NCBI RefSeq assembly: GCF_024166365.1
Contig: NC_064827.1
Span: forward strand, 50,868,635 to 50,932,634
DNA from: Elephas maximus indicus
Lineage: Eukaryota > Chordata > Mammalia > Proboscidea > Elephantidae
Direction of reading: 5' to 3'
Length of the DNA: 64,000 nt
Part shown: positions 44,951-56,014 of the stretch, piece after piece
Layout of the letters: the number at the start of each line of letters is the position of its first letter
Position numbering within the stretch: position 1 is the first letter of the stretch
The notes under the pieces: generated by a model
The model's input: the letters and a program-made list of their open reading frames with translations, nothing else
Told to the model about the DNA's origin: nothing
The model's database searches: none
Made by a program: the position numbers and the translations under genes

Positions 44951-46479
44951 TTAGGCAGATGGATGGTTAGGGAAGATCAGAGACGGTCCCTCAGAGCAGA
45001 GTCACGAATGAAGGAGTGGGAACATACTGGTGATACACCAATGTGTAAGCCTCACTGGCAGGAACCCATGGACCAGAAACTAGAGGTGCCCCCAGAAGAT
45101 CCCACCAGCTACCTCTTCCCCAATTGAGCTCAATTTAAGAGATCTGTTAACTATGCAGAAAGAAAGGGAGAATGTATCAGAATCTGGGTGTTTGAGTCCT
45201 GTCTTTCTCTTGAGTGGCCTGGGAATTTTAGAAACCGGAAGACCATCATCGGTGGAAAGGACAGCTGACCCTCCTGTTGAGACAGGCTCCAAAGAGCAGG
45301 AGGCTCAGAAGGAATGAGTTCTCTTCTCCCAGCAGGGGCCTAAGGAGCAATTAACAAAATGTCTCTCCTTAAATTCCACCCTTCCGTCGTCCCCTAAAAC
45401 AGTTAACATTGCCTGAGCTCCCAGTGACAACTGACCATTATCCTAGGGTCTGAGGGAAAGGCCGTAAGGATCTTACAATGCCACCAGAAGCATTTGGCAT
45501 TAGCACATGGAAGAGACAGAGATACTTTGTTTATTGATATTGATATTTTGCAATTTTCAAGCCTTGTTCTGACTCCGTATGGCATTAAGAATTTTAAAAG
45601 AGACTTCTGCTTCTGATTTATGTTGCTTAATAAGAAAGGACTAGGATGTTGTAAGATCACATTGTTGGGCAAAATGTCACTTTAGCAGTTCTGACATAGT
45701 CCAGTCATAGCCCAGCCACCTGATAACTTTAGATCCAACTAGGAGGTACATGTTTGGGCTGAGAGTGGCTTCCATCCTCACGCCACAAAAGAGGCTTTGT
45801 GCTTAGAATTACTGGGTAGTTTGATGGCCTCATGTGAACTTTACTTACAAGTTGCTCTCTGTGGCTCAGAGCAGAATCCTACCCAGTGCCTAGTAGTCCA
45901 GTATATTTCCAATATTTGTGCATTTATAATTTGTGAGGAATGTCCTGTATTCATCCACAGTGAGAGCTTTCTATGGGAATTACAACAGTTGTCTGTCTTT
46001 GGGTGGGATTTAGAAAAAGTCACTTTAGGTCCCATGAAGGCACCAATTTCTTCATAATACTAGGGTAAGATGTTCTGAACAGCTCTGGGAACCAAGAAAG
46101 ATGCGTTTTTATAGTAAATGCCCTTTTTGGTTCCTCCTATGTCTTTTTATTTACAACTTCTTAGGAGGAAGAAGAGAATAGCAAAAAACATACAACAGAC
46201 AGGCACTCACCAATTAAGAAGAACAAAGAGCAAAAGTTAGAAGGAAGGACAAAGACTGAATTCACCAGGACACAGGACAAAGAGAAAGGAATTCCAAGAA
46301 AGGAGAGGGAGAGAGGAGGACAAACAGGGAGAAGAAAGAAGATGTAGCTTCAGGAATTGGAGGTGACTTTGCAGGAAACCAGCTGCTGGTATATAACAGG
46401 TACATCTGGAATTGGGGGTGAGGGACACCAGGAGTCTATTTGCTTTATGGGTCTCAGGTCCTTTGTTTTCTACTTTCCT
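44951..46479. other. No recognised feature
   Basis: Unique-looking. Purine-rich 46150-46350. Short ORFs without domains. Confidence 0.45.
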
Positions 46480-46835
46480 CTAATTATCTTGTGAAATCCC
46501 CATAAGAACCCTGGGAGATACTAATATTCCCATTGGATAGAGGAGGAATCTGAGGCTGTTTCAGTGACATTAAATCACTTTCCTGATATCACTTGGAGCC
46601 CTGGTGGCGTAGTAGTTAAGAGCTCGGCTGCTAACCAAAAGGTTGGCGATACAAATCCACTAACTGCTCTTTGGAAATCCTGTGGGGCAGTTCTACTCTG
46701 TCCTAAAGGATTGCTACGAGTAAGAATCGAGTCAATGGCACCACACAACAACAATATCACTCGGTTAGTAAGTAGTATAGATAGAATTTAAGCACAAGTG
46801 TGTTGTGACCCCAAGGCCTACGCCTGTCCGAATCA
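46480..46835 (-). repeat. MIR relic, antisense, split by an AfroSINE
   Basis: 'aaccctgggagatactaata', 'gatagaggaggaatctgagg' and, beyond the SINE, 'ggttagtaagtagtatagat' are antisense MIR. Confidence 0.6.
46593..46754 (+). repeat. AfroSINE with RTE-type ACA tail
   Basis: Head 'tggagccctggtggcgtagt', body 'gtggggcagttctactctgt', and an end 'gtcaatggcaccacacaaca' that resembles the RTE tail rather than the usual GGGTTTGG end. ATATCACT flanks it on both sides. Confidence 0.92.
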
Positions 46836-47085
46836 GAGGCATTGTCTTTTTCTTGTTTAGGGCATTCTTTACCAGGGTCATGGTCATGGTCATAACTACA
46901 GTCAGATTCGGATGCCCATGCACCTGAGAGTGGATGTGAGGAGAGGGCCCTAAGTATATGCAGTTAGGCTGTGTCTTAGTCAGGGTTCTCCAGAGGATGG
47001 CTTTAAGATCTTTATTTCAGGATTATTTTCTTCTTTTATATCTTAGAATACTTTTTTTTTTTTTAACTAAGGTGGCTTGATGAAG
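46836..47085. other. No recognised gene; hexamer triplication
   Basis: A (GGTCAT)3-type repeat lies near 46877-46895, and a T run at 47050-47064. Confidence 0.45.
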
Positions 47086-49833
47086 TTTTTCTTTATAATT
47101 TTTATTGTGTTTTAAGTGAAAGTGTACAAATCAAATCAGCCTCTCATACAAAAATTTATATACACCTTGCTATCTACTCCTAAATGTTCTCCCCCTAATG
47201 AGACAGCCCACTCCTTCCCCCCACTCTCTCTTTTCTTGTCCATTCCACCAGCTTCCGACCCCCTCTACCCTCTTATCTCCCCTCCAGATAGGAGATGCCA
47301 ACATAGTCTCAAGTGTTTACTTGATCCAAGAAGCTCATTCTTCACCAGCATCTTTTTCTATCCCATTGTCCAATCCAATCCCTGTCTGAAGAGTTGGCTT
47401 TGAGAATGGTTCCTGTCTTGGGCTAATAGAAGGTCTGGGGACCATGACCACCAGGGTCCTTCTAATCTCAGTCAGACCATTAAGTCTGATCTTTTTACGA
47501 GAATTTGGGGTCTGCATACCACTGCTCTCCTGCTCCCTCAGGAGTTCTCTGTTGTGTTCCCTGTCAGGGCAGTCATCAGTTGTAGCTGGGCGCCATCTAG
47601 TTCTTCTGGTCTCAGGCTGATGTAGTCTCTGGTTTATGTGGCCCTTTCTGTCTCTTGGGCTCATAATCACCTTGTGTCCTTGGTGTTCTTTATTATCCTT
47701 TGGCCCAGGTCAGTTGAGACCAATTGATGGATCTTAGAAGGTCACTTGCTAGCATTTAAGAACCCAGACACTGCTCTCCAAAGTGGAATGCAGAATGTTT
47801 TCTTAATAGATTTTATTATGCCAGTTGACATCGATGTCCCCTGAAACCATGGTCCCCAAACCCCCATCCCTGCCACACTGGCCTTCAAAGCATTCATTTT
47901 ATTCAGGAAGCTTCTTTGCTTTTGGTTTAGTCCAGTCGTGCTGACCTCTTATGTATTGTGTGTTGTCTTTCCCTTCACCTAAAATAGCTATTGTTTGCTA
48001 TCTAACGAGTGAATATCAGTCTCCCTCCCTCCCCACCCTCATAACCATCAAAGAATATTTTCTTCTGTGTTTAAACTATTTTTTGAGTTCTTATAACAGT
48101 GGTCTCATACAATATTTGTCCTTTCGCAACTAATTTCAGTCAGCATAATGTCTTCCAGATTTCACCATGTCATGAGATATTTCACGAATTCATCATTGTT
48201 CTTAGTTGTTGTGTAGTATTCCATTATGTGACTACACCATAATTTATTTATCCATTCATCCATTGATGGGCACTTTAGTTGCTTCCATCTTTTTGCTATT
48301 ATAAACAGTACTGCAGTGAAAATGGGTATGCATATATCTGTTCATGTGAAGGCTCTTATTTCTGTAGGATATATGCCAAGGAGTGGGATTGCTGGATTGT
48401 ATGGTAGTTATATTTCTAGCTTTTTAAGGAAGCGCCAAATCGATTTCCAAAGTGGTTGTACCATTTGACATCCCCACCAGCGGTGTGTAAGTGTTCCAGT
48501 CTGCCACAACCTCTCCAACATTTATTATTTTGTGTTTTTTGGATTAATGCCAGCCTTGTTGGAGTGAGATGGTGTCTAATTGTAGTTTTGATTTGCATTT
48601 CTCTAATGGCTAATGATCGTGAGCATTTCCCCATGTATCTGATAGCCATCTGAATGTCTTCTTCGGTGAAGTGCTTGTTCATATCCTTTGCCTACTTTTA
48701 ATTGGGTCATTTGTCTTTTTGTAGTGGAGTTTTTGCAATATCATGTAAATTTTAGAGATCAGACTCTAATCGGATTTGTCTTAGCCAAAAGCAGTTTCCC
48801 AGTCTGTAGGTATTCTTTTTACTCTTTTAGTGAAGTCTTTGGATGAACTAAGTGTTTGATTTTTAAGAGCTCCCAGTTATCTAGTTTCTCTTCTGGTGTT
48901 TGTGCATTGTTAGTAATGTTTTGTATACTGTTTATGGCATGTATTAGGACTTCTAGCATTGTCCCTATTTTTTCTTCCATGATCTTTATCATTTTAGATT
49001 TTATATTTAGGTCTTTGATCGATTTTGAGTTAGTTTTTGTGCATAGTGTGAGGCATGGGTCTTGTTTTATTTTTTGCAGATGGATATCCAGTTATGCCAG
49101 CACCATTTGTTAAACAGACTGTCTTTTCCCCATTTAACAGACTTTGGGCCTTTGTCAAATATCAGCTGCTCATATGTAGATGAATTTATGTCTGGATTCT
49201 CAATTCTGTTCCATCGGTCTACGTATCTGTTGTTGTATCAGTACCATGCTGTTTTGACTACTGTGGCAGTATTATATGTTCTAAAATCAGGTAGTGTGAG
49301 GCTTTCCACTTTGTTCTTCTTTTTCAGTAATGCTTTACTTATCCGGGGCCTCTTTCCCTTTCATATGAAATTGGTGATTTGTTTCTCTGTCTCATTAAAA
49401 AATGTCATTAGAATTTGGGTTGGGATTGGGTTGTATCTATAGATCACTTTTGGTAGAGTAGACGTTATTATAATGTTGAGTCTTTCTATCCATGAGCAAG
49501 GTTTGTTTTTCCACTTATGTAGGTCTCTTTTGGTTTCTTACAGTAGTTCCTTGTAGTTTCTTTTGTATAGATCTTTTATGTCTCTGGTTAGATTTATTCC
49601 TAAGTATTTTATCTTCTTCGGAGCTCTTGTAAATGGTATTGATTTGGTAATTTCCTCTTTGACATTCTCTTTGGTGGTGTAGAGGAATCCAAGTGATTTT
49701 TGCATGTTTGTATTGTATCCTTATAACTCTGCTGAACTCCTCTGTTAGTTTCAGTAGTTTTCTTGAGGATTTTCTGTGTGTGAGGTCATGTCGTCTGCAA
49801 ATAGAGATACTTTTACTTCTTCCTTACCAATTT

Positions 49834-51131
49834 GTTGTTGTTGTTAGGTGCCGTTGAGTCGGTTCTGACTCATAGCGACCCTATGCACAACAGAACAAAA
49901 CACTGCCTGGTCCTGAGCCATCTTTACAGTCGTTGCTATGCTTGAGCTCATTGTTGCAGCCACTGTATCAATCCACCTCGTTGAGGGTCTTCCTCTTTTC
50001 CACTGACCCTGTACTCTGCCAAGTGTGATGTCCTTCTCCAGGGACTGATCCCTCCTGACAACATGTCCAAAGTATGTAAGATGCAGTCTCGCCATCCTTG
50101 CTTCTAAGGAGCATTCTGGTTGTATTTCTTCTAAGACAGATTTGTTTGTTCTTTTGGCAGTCAATGGTATATTCAACATTCTTCGCTAACACCACAATTC
50201 AAAGACGTCAATTCTTCTTCGGTCTTCCTTATTCATTGTCCAGCTTTCACATGCATATGACATGATTGAAAATACCATGGCTTGGGTCAGGCACACCTTA
50301 GTCTTCAAGGTGCCATCTTTGCTTTTCAAAACTTTAGAGAGGTCCTTTGCAGCAGATTTACCCAATGCAGTACGTCGTTTGATTTCTTGACTGCTGCTTC
50401 CATGACTGTTGATTGTGGATCCAAGTAAAATGAAATCCTTGACAACTTCAATCTTTTCTCCGTTTATCATGATGTTGCTCATTGATCCAGTTGTGAGGAT
50501 TTTTGTTTTCCTTCTGTTGAGGTGCTATCCATACTGAAGGCTGTGGTCTTTGATCTTCATAAGTAAGTGCTTCAAATCCTCTTCACTTTCAGCAAGAAAA
50601 GTTGTGTCATCTGCATAACGCAGGTTGTTAATGAGTCTTCCTCCAATCCTGATGCCCCGTTCTTCTTCATATAGTCCAGCTTCTCGGATTATTTGTTCAG
50701 CATACAGATTGAATAGGTATGGTGAAAGAATACAACCCTGATGCACACCTTTCCTGACTTTAAACCAATCAATATCCCTTTGTTCTGTACGAACAACCAC
50801 CTCTTGATCTATGTGAAGGTTCCTCATGAGCACAATTAAGTGTTCTGGAATTCCCATTCTTCGCAATGTTATCCATAGTTTGTTATGATCCACACAGTCG
50901 AATGCCTTTGCATAGTCAATAAAACACAGGTAAACATCCTTCTGGTATTCTCTGCTTTCAGCCAGGATCCATCTGACATCAGCAGTGATATCCTGGGTTC
51001 CATGTCCTCTTCTGAAACTGGCCTGAATTTCTGGCAGTTCCCTGTCTATATACTGCTGCAGCCGTTTTTGAATGATCTTCAGCAAAATTTTGCTTGCGTG
51101 CGGTATTAATGATATTATTCTATAATTTCCA
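49834..51131 (-). mobile_element. RTE/BovB-type LINE, 5'-truncated, inside L1 ORF2
   Basis: Longest RTE copy in the window, 1.3 kb. On the minus strand it encodes the RT domain from about NYRIISLIPHASKILLKII through HQGCILSPYLFNLY and YADDTTFLAESEEDL (YADD codons at 50606-50617), then, after stops, 50186-50482 and 49844-50179 (C-terminal part). It ends with the shared tail (gactcaacggcacctaac on the minus strand) and (CAA)n. The N-terminal endonuclease is missing. Target duplication is short or absent (AATT-type overlap at 49829 and 51132). Confidence 0.93.
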
Positions 51132-51238
51132 AATTGGATGCCCTTTATTTCTTTATCTAGCTTAATTGCCCTGGCTGGGACCTCCAGCACAATGTTAAAT
51201 AGGAGTGATAATAAAGGGCATCCTTGTCTGGTTCCCAT
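50525..51238 (-). pseudogene. Chimeric ORF: L1 RT start fused to RTE RT
   Basis: An open frame of 237 codons. Residues 1-35 are L1 reverse transcriptase ([20 protein letters not shown] start). Residue 36 onward is RTE reverse transcriptase, with FIDYAKAFDCVDH, a second QGC box (HQGCILSP) and YADD at residues 208-211. The join near 51133 is in frame by chance of insertion. The frame lacks an endonuclease and the RT N-terminus, so activity is very unlikely. I infer a neutral accident. Confidence 0.85.
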
Positions 51239-53289
51239 TCTCAGGGGAAATGCTTTCAGACTTTCTCCGTTAGGATGATGTTGGCTGTCGGCTTTGTATA
51301 AATGCCCTTTATTATTTTGAGGAATTTCCCCTCTATTCCTGTTTTGATGAGAGGTTTTATCATGAATGGGTGTTGGACTTTGTCAAATGCCTTTTCTGCA
51401 TCAATTGATAAGATCATGTGGTTCTTGTCTTTTATTTATATGAGGGATTATGTTGATTGTTTTTCTAATGTTGAACCACCCCTGCATACCTGGTATGACT
51501 CCTACTTGGTCATCGTGAATTATTTTTTCAATATGTTGTTGAATTCTATTGGCTAGAATTTTGTTGAGGATTTTTGCATCTAAGTTCATGAAGGATATAG
51601 GTCTATAATTTTCTTTTTTTTTGTGGTGTCTTTATCTGGTTTTATCGTCAGGGATATGCTGCCTTCATAGAATGCGTTTTGGAGTATTCTATCCTTTTCT
51701 ATGCTCTGAAATACTTTTAGTAGTAGTGGTGTTAACTTTTCTCTGAAAGTTTGGTAGAATTCTCCAGTGAAGCCATCAGGGTCAGGGCTCCTTTTTGTTG
51801 GGTGTATTTTAACTACCTTTTCGATCTCTTTTTTTGTTATGGGTTTACTTAGTTTTTCTACCTTTGTTTGTGTTAGTTTAGGTAGGTAGTGTGTTTCTAG
51901 AAATTTGTCCATTTCTTCTAGGTTTTCAAATTTGTTAGAGTACAGTTTTTCATAGTAATCTGATGTGATTCTTTTAATTTCATTTGGGTCTGTTGTGATT
52001 TCTCCCATCTCATTTCCTATTTGCTTTCTCTCCTGTTTTTCTTTTGTCAGTTTGGCCAGTGGTTTATTGATTTTGTTAATTTTATCAGAGAACCAGCTTT
52101 TGGTCTTATTAACTCCTTCAATTGTTTTTCTGTTCTCTATTTCATTTAATTCTGCTCCAAATTTTATTATTTGCTTTCTTCTGGTGCCTGAGGGTTTCTT
52201 TTGTTGCTGTCTTTCTATTTGTTCAAGTTGTAGGGATAAATCTTTGGTTTTGGCCTTTCCTTCTTTTTGGATGTGTGCATTTATTGCCATAAACTGACCT
52301 CTGAGCACTGCTTTAGCTGTGTCGCAAAGGTTCTGATAGGAAGTGTTTTCATACTCATTGGATTCTGTGAATTTCTTTATTCCGTCCTTAATTTCTTCTA
52401 ATACCCAGCCGTTTTTGAGCAAAGTGTTGTTCAGTTTCCAAGTGTTTGATTTCTTTTCCCTGCCTTTTCTGTTATTGATTTCTACTTTTATGGCTTTATG
52501 GTCAGAGAAGATGCTTTGTAATATTTCAATGTTTTGGATATTGTTGTTTGCCTTATGACCCAATATATGGTGTATTCTAGAGAATGTTCCATGTGCATTG
52601 GAAAAGAAAATATACTTGGCCGGTGTTGGGTGGAGTGTTCTGTATATGTCTATGAGGTCACATTGGTTGATTGTGGCATTTAGATCTTCCGTGTCTTTAT
52701 TGAGCTTCTTTCTGGATGTTCTGTCCTTAATCAAAAGTGGTGTGTTGAAGTCTCCTACTATTATTGTGGAGATATCTATCTCACTTTTCAGTGCTGTTAG
52801 AGTTTGTTTTATGCATCTTGAAGCCCTGTCATTGGGTGCATAAATATTTAATATGGTTGTATCCTCCCAACATATTGTCCCTTTAATCATTATGTAGTAT
52901 CCTTCCTTATCCTTTGTGGTGGATTTTACTTTAAAGTATATTCTGTCAGAAATTAATATTGCCTCTCCTACTCTTTTTTGATTGTTGTTTGCTTGATATA
53001 TTTTTTTCCATCCTTAGAGTTTTAGTTTCTTTGTGTCTTTAAGTCTAAGGTTTGTCTCTTGTAGACAGCATAGAGACGGATCATGTTTTTTTTTAATCCA
53101 TTCTGTCACTCCCTGCCTCTTTATTGGTGCATTTAGTCCATTTACATTCTGCATAATTATGGATAGGTATGGGTTTAGTGGTGTCATTTTGTTGTGTTTT
53201 TGTGTGTGTTGTTGATAGTTTCTTTTTTCCACTTTAATTTTTTGTGCTGAGTAGTTTTTCTTTATATATTGTCTTTTCCTCTTTTTCAT

Positions 53290-54646
53290 TGTTGTTTATT
53301 TTATTTTTGCTGAGTCTTTATGTTTTTCTTGTATTTTATTTTGACATGTAGGATTGTCTGTCTCTTTTGTGTTACTTTAATATTTACCCCTATTTTTCTA
53401 AGTTTAAAGCAGACTTTTATCTCTTTATATCACCTTTACTTCCTCTCCATATGAAAGATCTTTGACTACATTTTTTTAGTCCCTCTTTATTGATTTAATA
53501 TTGTTTTCTTTTACATAATAATATCACTGTTTCCCTGTTTTGATCATTTTTATATCTTTATTTTTGTTATTTCCTTATCTGGGTTGATATCTGGTTGCTC
53601 AGTCCTGTGTTCTAGTCTTGGGTTGATATCTGATATTATTGATTTTCTAACCAGAGAATTCCCTTTAGTATTTCTTGTAGTTTTGGTTTGGTTTTTGCAA
53701 ATTCCCTAAACTTCAGTTTATCTGGAAGTGTGCTATTTTTGCCTTTTTATCTGAGAGGCAGTTTTGCTGGTTATATGATTCTTGGCTAGCGGTTTTTTTC
53801 CTTCCATGATTTATATATATCATCCCATTGCCTTCTTTCCTACATGGCTTCTGCTGAGTAGTCCAAGCTTATTCTTATTGACTCTATTTTGTAGGTGACT
53901 TTTCGTTTATCCTTAGCTGCTCTTAAAATTCTCTCTTTATCTTTGATTTTGGCAAGTTTGATTATAATACGTCTTGGTGACCTTCTTTTGGCATCTACCT
54001 TATGTGGGTTTCGATGAGCATCTTGGGTAGATATCTTTCACGATACTAGGGAAGTTTTCTGCCAACAAATCTTCAACAATTCTCTCTATATTTTCTGTTA
54101 TCCCTCCCTGTTTTGGTACTCTAATCACTCATGGTTTATTTCTCTTCATATAGTCCCACATAATTTTTAGGGTTTCTTCATTTTTTTTAATTCTTTTATC
54201 TGATTTTTCTTCGAATATATTGATGCCAATTGTTTTGTCTTGATTCTCACTGGTTCTGACTTCCATTTCCTCAATTCTGCTCCTCTCACTTTCTATTGAG
54301 TTGTCTTATTCTGAAATTTTATTGTTAATCTGAATTTCTGATTGGTGTCTCTCTATGGATTCTTGTAGCTTATTAAATTTGTCATTATGATCTTGAATAG
54401 CCTTCTTAATTTCCTAGACTGCTTTATCTTTGTGTTCCTTGGCTTGTTCTGTGTTTTTTCTGATCTCCTTGATCTCTTGAAAAAAAAAAAAATTCTGTAT
54501 ATTAATCTTTTGTATTCTACCTCTGGTAATTCTAGGAATATCTCTTTGACCAGAAGATTCCTTGCTTCTTTGTCTTGGAGGCTTGTTGAAGCAATCATGG
54601 CCTGCTTCTTTATGTGATTTGATATTGACTGTTGTCTCCGAGCCAT
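53290..54646 (-). pseudogene. L1 ORF1, degenerate
   Basis: ORF1 encodes the RNA-binding chaperone of L1. The N-terminus is open at 54353-54646 (MARRQQSISNHIKKQAMIAS, Lys/Arg-rich, then a predicted helix-forming region). An A14 run at about 54480 lies within the frame and encodes FFFFK on the minus strand. Downstream, several stops break the coiled-coil, RRM and C-terminal portions. Boundary with ORF2 is approximate. Confidence 0.75.
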
Positions 54647-56014
54647 CTGTAAGTATTGTATTAATTTATTTTATGTTTGCTTACTTTATCCTAGCTTCTT
54701 GCTTTGTTTTGTTTTGATTTGCCCAAATAGACTGCTTGAGTGAGTGAGCTTGATTATTTGCACCTTCGAAGCTCTAATGTCCCTTCACCAGATGGCTAGA
54801 GCTGTTACCAGGTATATGAGCCTCAGAGTCCGTTCATTTTTCTTGTATGGTTTCAGCTCAGGTATACAGGTAGTCAGTCACCAAGTGTGTGGCACTGGGT
54901 CTCTCCTACAGTCTTAGAGGAGCAGGGGTGGTTGGTGTAGGCACAGGTATCTGTTTGCAGCAGGCAGTCACGATCTAAGCAAGTTAGGGGACTGGCATCC
55001 ATCCCCTGAGTGAGTGTGAGGAAAGTGCTTCCCTGTACCCTAGAGTGCACAGGTAGATGAGTTCTGCAACCAGACCGTGGGCACTCAATGCTTTTGGTTG
55101 TAAGGACTGGGAGGTACCACTTATCCTTGGATCCCTGTCATAGGTGTCTAGGTGGCATGGGTGGAGCCACCAGTCTTCAGGCACCTGATGTGGTTAGGCA
55201 AGGACTCTGCTTAATAGGCACAGCAGTGTTAGACATCAAAAACCCAACTTTTAATTGAATGGCTGAAACAGTTGGAGTCAGATCTCAGGCACATATACCA
55301 TTGCAGTCTGCCAACAAGGGCCTGAGCTGCTGAAATGGGCCCACACCGGTCCATGCAGGGGTGAAAGCATTCAAAGTCCATGGACCATGTGTGCCTGGAC
55401 AGGAGCTGCATCTGCCCTGAGTTTCCAGCTTTGGGGAGCCGGCAGATTATTTTTCCCCCATTTGTTATTTTTTTCCTTCTCCAAGGCCAGGAGAATGGCT
55501 CAGGGGATGCAGCAGGACTTATCTAAGGCCAGGGAAATCAACAGCCACTGAAGCCAGCTTGGGGGCTAGGGCAGGGGGAGGAGGGATCTGATAAATTGAG
55601 AGAGTTCTTTTGCAAGGGGTGCTATTTGATCTCCATGGTAAATTAGGCGCAAGCTCTTTTGCCGAGAGTGCTGTTCTTTGCTGATTCCAGAGGCGTGAGT
55701 GGATTCTCGGCAGCTCGCTCTCTCTCCCTGAGGAAACTGCATCCCAAACACTACCGCAGCACCACCACAGTTGCACCAAGGGAACTTGCCTGCGGGGTAC
55801 CAGTTTCTTCCGAGTTAGGCCCGGCAACTCCTCGCCACTTCTGAATTGTCTCTCCCTCCCCATGCCACTCAGTCCAGTTTCCTAACTTTGCCTTTGATGT
55901 TCAGGGCTCCTAGCTTGTCATATATATAATCAATTCACTTGTTTTTTCCGGTCTTTGTTGTAAGAGGGATCATTGGAAGCATCTGATTACTCCGCCATCT
56001 TGGCCCTACCTCCC
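54647..56014 (-). promoter_or_regulatory. L1 5'UTR and internal promoter region
   Basis: About 1.37 kb, richer in G+C than the rest of the element. It begins at the 5' end with a CAAGATGGC motif (about 55994-56002 on the plus strand as gccatcttg), which in other L1s binds YY1 and positions initiation. Open frames here (such as 55519-55863) have no known counterpart and are probably incidental. Confidence 0.7.

Larger units (their letters stand above)
48090..53187 (-). pseudogene. L1 ORF2, broken, interrupted by RTE
   Basis: L1 ORF2p combines an AP-type endonuclease, a reverse transcriptase and a C-terminal region and performs target-primed reverse transcription. The start is probably MTPLNPYLSI at 53187, with endonuclease motifs QNVNGLNAPIKR and QETNLR in 53014-53289. 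The long stretch 51586-52890 continues with IIVGDFNTPL and IFSDHKAI (endonuclease) and runs to the RT N-terminal domain (RSPDPDGFTGEF). RT continues through TRQGCPL near 51220; the FADD box is at 49790-49801, beyond the RTE insertion. The C-terminal part is degenerate (48416-48682). Without the RTE the length is about 1,270 codons, the usual size. Frameshifts and stops make it nonfunctional. Confidence 0.92.
47086..56014 (-). mobile_element. Essentially full-length L1 LINE, antisense, carrying an RTE
   Basis: Reading the minus strand from 56014: a 5' end GGGAGGTAGGGCCAAGATGG (a YY1-like CAAGATGGC as in other L1 promoters), a 5'UTR to about 54647, ORF1, ORF2 and a 3'UTR ending in an A-rich tail near 47086. 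Removing the RTE at 49834-51131 leaves about 7.6 kb. It is the only full-length L1 in the window. ORFs are broken, so it is not active. No clear target duplication was found. Confidence 0.92.

Noticed and set aside
54481..54494. A14 run as a possible polyA tail of a processed pseudogene
   Set aside because: It lies within L1 ORF1 sequence that continues on both sides.
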